Shown: piece after piece, positions 4,892 through 7,626 of the stretch
Numbering within the stretch: the first letter of the stretch is position 1
How the letters are laid out: every line of letters begins with the position of its first letter
Assembly: GCA_050117315.1 (NCBI GenBank)
Contig: JASFMY010000190.1
Span: 1-7,626, forward strand
From: JANQIV01 sp050117315
GTDB lineage: Bacteria > Bacteroidota > Ignavibacteria > Ignavibacteriales > Melioribacteraceae
Length of the DNA stretch: 7,626 nucleotides
Reading direction: 5' to 3'
Notes under the pieces: model-generated
The model's database searches: none
What the model was told of the DNA's origin: nothing
The model's input: only the letters and a program-made list of their open reading frames with translations
Program-made: the position numbers and the translations under genes

Positions 4892-5530
4892 ATGGACTTA
4901 AGCGATCTACGGAAAAATTATACTAAAGACGGATTAACAGAAAAAGACCTTGATAAGAATCCCTTCAAACAATTTGAATATTGGTTTAAACAGGCAATTG
5001 AAACAGAAATAAATGAACCGAACGCATTCAGCCTTGCTACTGCTTCAAGTGAACTTGAAGTTACGGTAAGAACTGTTCTGCTGAAAATGTTTGACAAAAA
5101 GGGGTTTGTTTTCTTCACAAATTACGAAAGTGTCAAATCAAAACAGATAGAAGAAAACCCTAATGTTGGGGCTGTATTTCCATGGCTGCTGCTTGAGAGA
5201 CAGGTGGTCATTACCGGTAAGGCGGAAAAAGTCTCAACAGCAGAATCGCTGAAATATTTTTCAACCCGCCCGCGGGGAAGCCAGGTCGGCGCATGGATTT
5301 CGCAGCAGAGTTCGGTCATTACTTCGCGTAAACTCCTCGAAATAAAATTTGATGAGATCAAAAGAAAATTCTTAGATAAAAAAATTCCCCTGCCAAGTTT
5401 TTGGGGCGGTTACCGTATTGTTCCTAAAACAATTGAGTTCTGGCAGGGCCGGCCAAACCGGCTTCATGACCGTTTTAAATATACTTTACAGGAAGGCGGT
5501 TCATGGACAATTGAAAGACTGGCGCCTTAA
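4892..5530 (+). CDS. pdxH: Pyridoxamine 5'-phosphate oxidase
   Basis: PdxH oxidises pyridoxine 5'-phosphate or pyridoxamine 5'-phosphate to pyridoxal 5'-phosphate with FMN and oxygen, the last step of vitamin B6 cofactor synthesis and salvage, in the cytosol as a homodimer. The 212-residue product is close in length to E. coli PdxH (218) and colinear with it. FMN-binding RTVLLK (60-65), FFTNYESVKSKQI (74-86) and FPWLLLERQV (96-105) are followed by RPRGSQVGAWISQQSS (126-141), LPSFWGGYR (167-175), EFWQGRPNRLHDRF (182-195) with substrate-binding R190 and H192, and the C-terminal ERLAP. The ATG at 4892 is preferred because AGGA (4882-4885) sits six bases upstream and MDLSDLRKNY is the family's typical N terminus; a TTG eight codons earlier is unlikely. 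No other B6 gene lies nearby. It could share a transcript with the gene that starts 72 bases downstream. Confidence 0.97.
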   Translation: MDLSDLRKNYTKDGLTEKDLDKNPFKQFEYWFKQAIETEINEPNAFSLATASSELEVTVRTVLLKMFDKKGFVFFTNYESVKSKQIEENPNVGAVFPWLLLERQVVITGKAEKVSTAESLKYFSTRPRGSQVGAWISQQSSVITSRKLLEIKFDEIKRKFLDKKIPLPSFWGGYRIVPKTIEFWQGRPNRLHDRFKYTLQEGGSWTIERLAP

Positions 5531-5577
5531 AGTTGATTTAGTATTTTTTTTGTGTAACAATTTTCAGCTAATTATCG

Positions 5578-5597
5578 TCCGTACTTATTTATACGGA
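5578..5597 (+). other. Small hairpin just upstream of the DUF5686-type gene
   Basis: TCCGTA (5578-5583) pairs with TACGGA (5592-5597) around an eight-base loop. The right arm contains the only GGA near the ATG at 5603, so folding could mask the ribosome binding site. It follows a run of eight T (about 5544-5551) after pdxH, but the order hairpin-after-T-run argues against a terminator for pdxH. Confidence 0.35.
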
Positions 5598-5602
5598 ATA
5601 CT

Positions 5603-7626
5603 ATGCTTTTTAAAAAATACATCAAAATATTTATCAGCCTCTCCATAGCTTCTTGTTTTATATATTCTCAATCATTTAAAGTAGAAGGGAAAATAACCGA
5701 TAGTGGAACCTCTTTGCCTTTATCTTATGCAAGCGTAAGAATTGCCGGAACAACAACCGGTACCTCGGCTAACTACGACGGTCAATTTTCATTAAAACTG
5801 AAGAAAGGAAGCTATAAATTAATTTTTTCTTTTATAGGTTATAAAACAGATTCACTTAAAATCAGCGTACCGTTAAAAGAAACAATAAAAATCGGTCTTG
5901 AAGTACAATCAATTAAACTGCCCGAAGTTGTTGTAAATGCTGACGAAGATCCTGCTTACTCAATTATAAGAGAAGCAATAAAACGCAAAGAAGAAAACAG
6001 GAAAGGATTAAATAATTTTGAATACAATGCATACTCAAAAAGAATTATAACCTCAGCGGGTGAAGTCGCTGTAATTGAAGAGGTATTTTTAAAGGGATAC
6101 AATAAAGTAAACGAATGGGCAAAAGAATTTATTCAATCAACTTTTAGGACCGAGAATATTAAAAAAAGTAACGAGCTTTTTGACTTTAGGGCTTCTGATA
6201 ATTATTATATTGATTTCTGGAGCGATACTTTATCATTAGGCTTGAGTCTATTTTATTTGCCGTTAGCTAAAAATGCTTTTGATCATTATGATTATAAATT
6301 ATTAAAAATCATAGAAGCTGAAACCCACCTAATATATTTGATCAAAGTAATTCCAAGATCAAAAATTCAGCCTCTGCTTGAAGGTGAAATTACTATTGAG
6401 AGTGATAACTATGCAATGACGAGTGAAAACTTAAGAACAAACGAAGGTCTTCGCTTCCCGTTTCTAAATAATTTTTCCATGGGATTTGTTCAGCAATTAG
6501 GGAAATACAATAATTACTGGCTTCCTAATTATGTGGAATCGAAAATAAAGTTTAACGCAAGCTTTCAAGGATTATTAACAATTGAGCCGATCGAATTTCA
6601 CCAACTGAGCAGTATAACCGAGTATAAAATTAATGGGGTTATACCTGATTCGGTTGAAAATGCAGTTGATATCAGATACGGTTACTTTACAACCGATACC
6701 ACAAAAACGGATACTATTTTACCTGAGATAAGCAAACATGAAATTGAAGAAATAAGGCCGATTCCTCTAACGTTGAGCGAAGTTGAAGCTTATGCTGAAC
6801 TTGACAGCACAAAAAAATTAGAAAAGATGATTAAATTCGGCGGGCCGCTTTCCGGTTTTATCCCGGAAGAGGACGAAGAAATGGACACAACAAAAGGATT
6901 TTTATTAAATGGTCTGGAAGCATTAAATAACTACGGATTATTCAGAAACAACAGGGCCACGGGAATTTTACTCGGGACAAAATATGAAGATGAGTTTTTT
7001 GAGGAAACCGTAAAATTCAATTTACATTTAGGTTATTCATTTGACAGGAAAAAAGCAGAGGGTAAGCTTCTATTGAATTATTTCCCCAAAAATATTTTTG
7101 TTGATAGCTTTGAAGCAGAAATTTTTCATTATACAAAAAACTGGCAGTCGTTAACCCCTTACCCGGATATTGCAAATAGTGCGGCTGTCTTGCTGGGATT
7201 TGATGATTACTTCAACTATTATCTATCAACGGGATTTGCATTTGGTATCGGTTTTGATTTTGGAAAATCTTTTTCAGCGGGTATAAAATTTATAAACGAA
7301 AAACATGAATCGTTAACGGATTTGCACCACCATAGTATATTTAATACCGGCAGAAAGGTTAGGGCTAATCCTGCGGTAACCGAAGGCATGGATAATAAGG
7401 CTTCATTGGATTTTATTTTAATGAAGAATCCTCTCGAGATTCAGTTGATTCCTGAAAACGGGATTATTACCCGGGTAGACATTTCCAATCCATCACTAGA
7501 CAGTGATTTTAATTATAAAAGTTACCGCTTAATCGGGACGTTCAATACAAAAACTTTTTATGACGAATTATTTATTGCTCCTTATCTTCAGCTCACCTTG
7601 GATGCCGGTATTGTAATCGGTGAATA
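5603..7626 (+). CDS. DUF5686-type outer-membrane protein with carboxypeptidase-regulatory-like domain (3' end beyond the window)
   Basis: The frame is open for 674 codons and runs off the window edge; relatives I recall are roughly 800-850 residues, so perhaps 150 are missing. A signal peptide occupies about residues 1-23 (KK at 4-5, a hydrophobic core, then SQ). Cleavage after YSQ by signal peptidase I seems likely, though IASC at 15-18 also fits a lipobox. Residues about 26-100 form a carboxypeptidase-D regulatory-like beta sandwich (VEGKITDSGTSLPLSYASV, then YDGQFSLKLKKGSYKL and FIGY), the N-terminal module shared with SusC/TonB-type receptors. From about 115 the sequence reads as the DUF5686 region (DPAYSIIREAIKRKEENR), and the later part has alternating amphipathic strands rich in Tyr and Phe, as in an outer-membrane barrel. 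No TonB plug domain is seen. The function is unknown; an envelope role is inferred. ATG 5603 is the first start that keeps the signal peptide; ribosome-site match is weak (CGGAA). Confidence 0.85.
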   Translation, partial: MLFKKYIKIFISLSIASCFIYSQSFKVEGKITDSGTSLPLSYASVRIAGTTTGTSANYDGQFSLKLKKGSYKLIFSFIGYKTDSLKISVPLKETIKIGLEVQSIKLPEVVVNADEDPAYSIIREAIKRKEENRKGLNNFEYNAYSKRIITSAGEVAVIEEVFLKGYNKVNEWAKEFIQSTFRTENIKKSNELFDFRASDNYYIDFWSDTLSLGLSLFYLPLAKNAFDHYDYKLLKIIEAETHLIYLIKVIPRSKIQPLLEGEITIESDNYAMTSENLRTNEGLRFPFLNNFSMGFVQQLGKYNNYWLPNYVESKIKFNASFQGLLTIEPIEFHQLSSITEYKINGVIPDSVENAVDIRYGYFTTDTTKTDTILPEISKHEIEEIRPIPLTLSEVEAYAELDSTKKLEKMIKFGGPLSGFIPEEDEEMDTTKGFLLNGLEALNNYGLFRNNRATGILLGTKYEDEFFEETVKFNLHLGYSFDRKKAEGKLLLNYFPKNIFVDSFEAEIFHYTKNWQSLTPYPDIANSAAVLLGFDDYFNYYLSTGFAFGIGFDFGKSFSAGIKFINEKHESLTDLHHHSIFNTGRKVRANPAVTEGMDNKASLDFILMKNPLEIQLIPENGIITRVDISNPSLDSDFNYKSYRLIGTFNTKTFYDELFIAPYLQLTLDAGIVIGE

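Overview
This is an AT-rich window from a Gram-negative bacterium, most likely of the Bacteroidota/Ignavibacteriota/Chlorobiota group. The case rests on a long outer-membrane-type protein with an N-terminal carboxypeptidase-regulatory-like domain followed by a DUF5686-type region, mostly weak Shine-Dalgarno sites, and AT-rich intergenic spacers. No rRNA, tRNA or CRISPR array was found. The taxonomic call is an inference from gene content, not from a marker gene.

Layout. (1) 146-1132, minus: an ornithine cyclodeaminase/mu-crystallin family NAD(P)-dependent enzyme. (2) 1133-1527: a spacer with two quasi-palindromic 11-mers and, at its right end, a consensus-like -35/-10 promoter reading into a toxin-antitoxin module. 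(3) 1528-2295, plus: a BrnT-type toxin gene and its overlapping CopG/BrnA-type antitoxin gene. The toxin gene is broken by a 235-bp miniature transposable element (1668-1902). This element has perfect 12-bp terminal inverted repeats and is flanked by a perfect 67-bp direct repeat of toxin coding sequence. (4) 2292-4388, minus: a 698-residue APC-family amino acid permease fused to a PtsN-like EIIA domain and a TrkA-C/RCK-C domain; its stop overlaps the antitoxin stop by 4 bp in convergent orientation. (5) 4389-4891: a roughly 500-bp AT-rich divergent spacer. (6) 4892-5530, plus: pdxH, pyridoxamine 5'-phosphate oxidase. (7) 5603 to the window end, plus: the DUF5686-type outer-membrane protein, cut by the window edge.

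The most interesting object is the element inside brnT. The duplicated target abuts both ends of the element exactly, so it looks like a real target-site duplication. At 67 bp it is far longer than the 2-14 bp made by most DDE transposases. Long, variable duplications are known to me mainly from the IS1549/IS1634 group, so a non-autonomous relative mobilised in trans by such a transposase is the leading hypothesis. Removing exactly one repeat copy plus the element (302 bp) restores an intact 86-residue BrnT frame, so recombination between the 67-bp repeats could reverse the inactivation. The antitoxin gene, with its own good ribosome binding site inside the toxin's 3' end, remains intact.

The other genes are metabolic or envelope functions (amino acid dehydrogenase-type enzyme, amino acid transport, vitamin B6 salvage, outer membrane) with no evident shared pathway.
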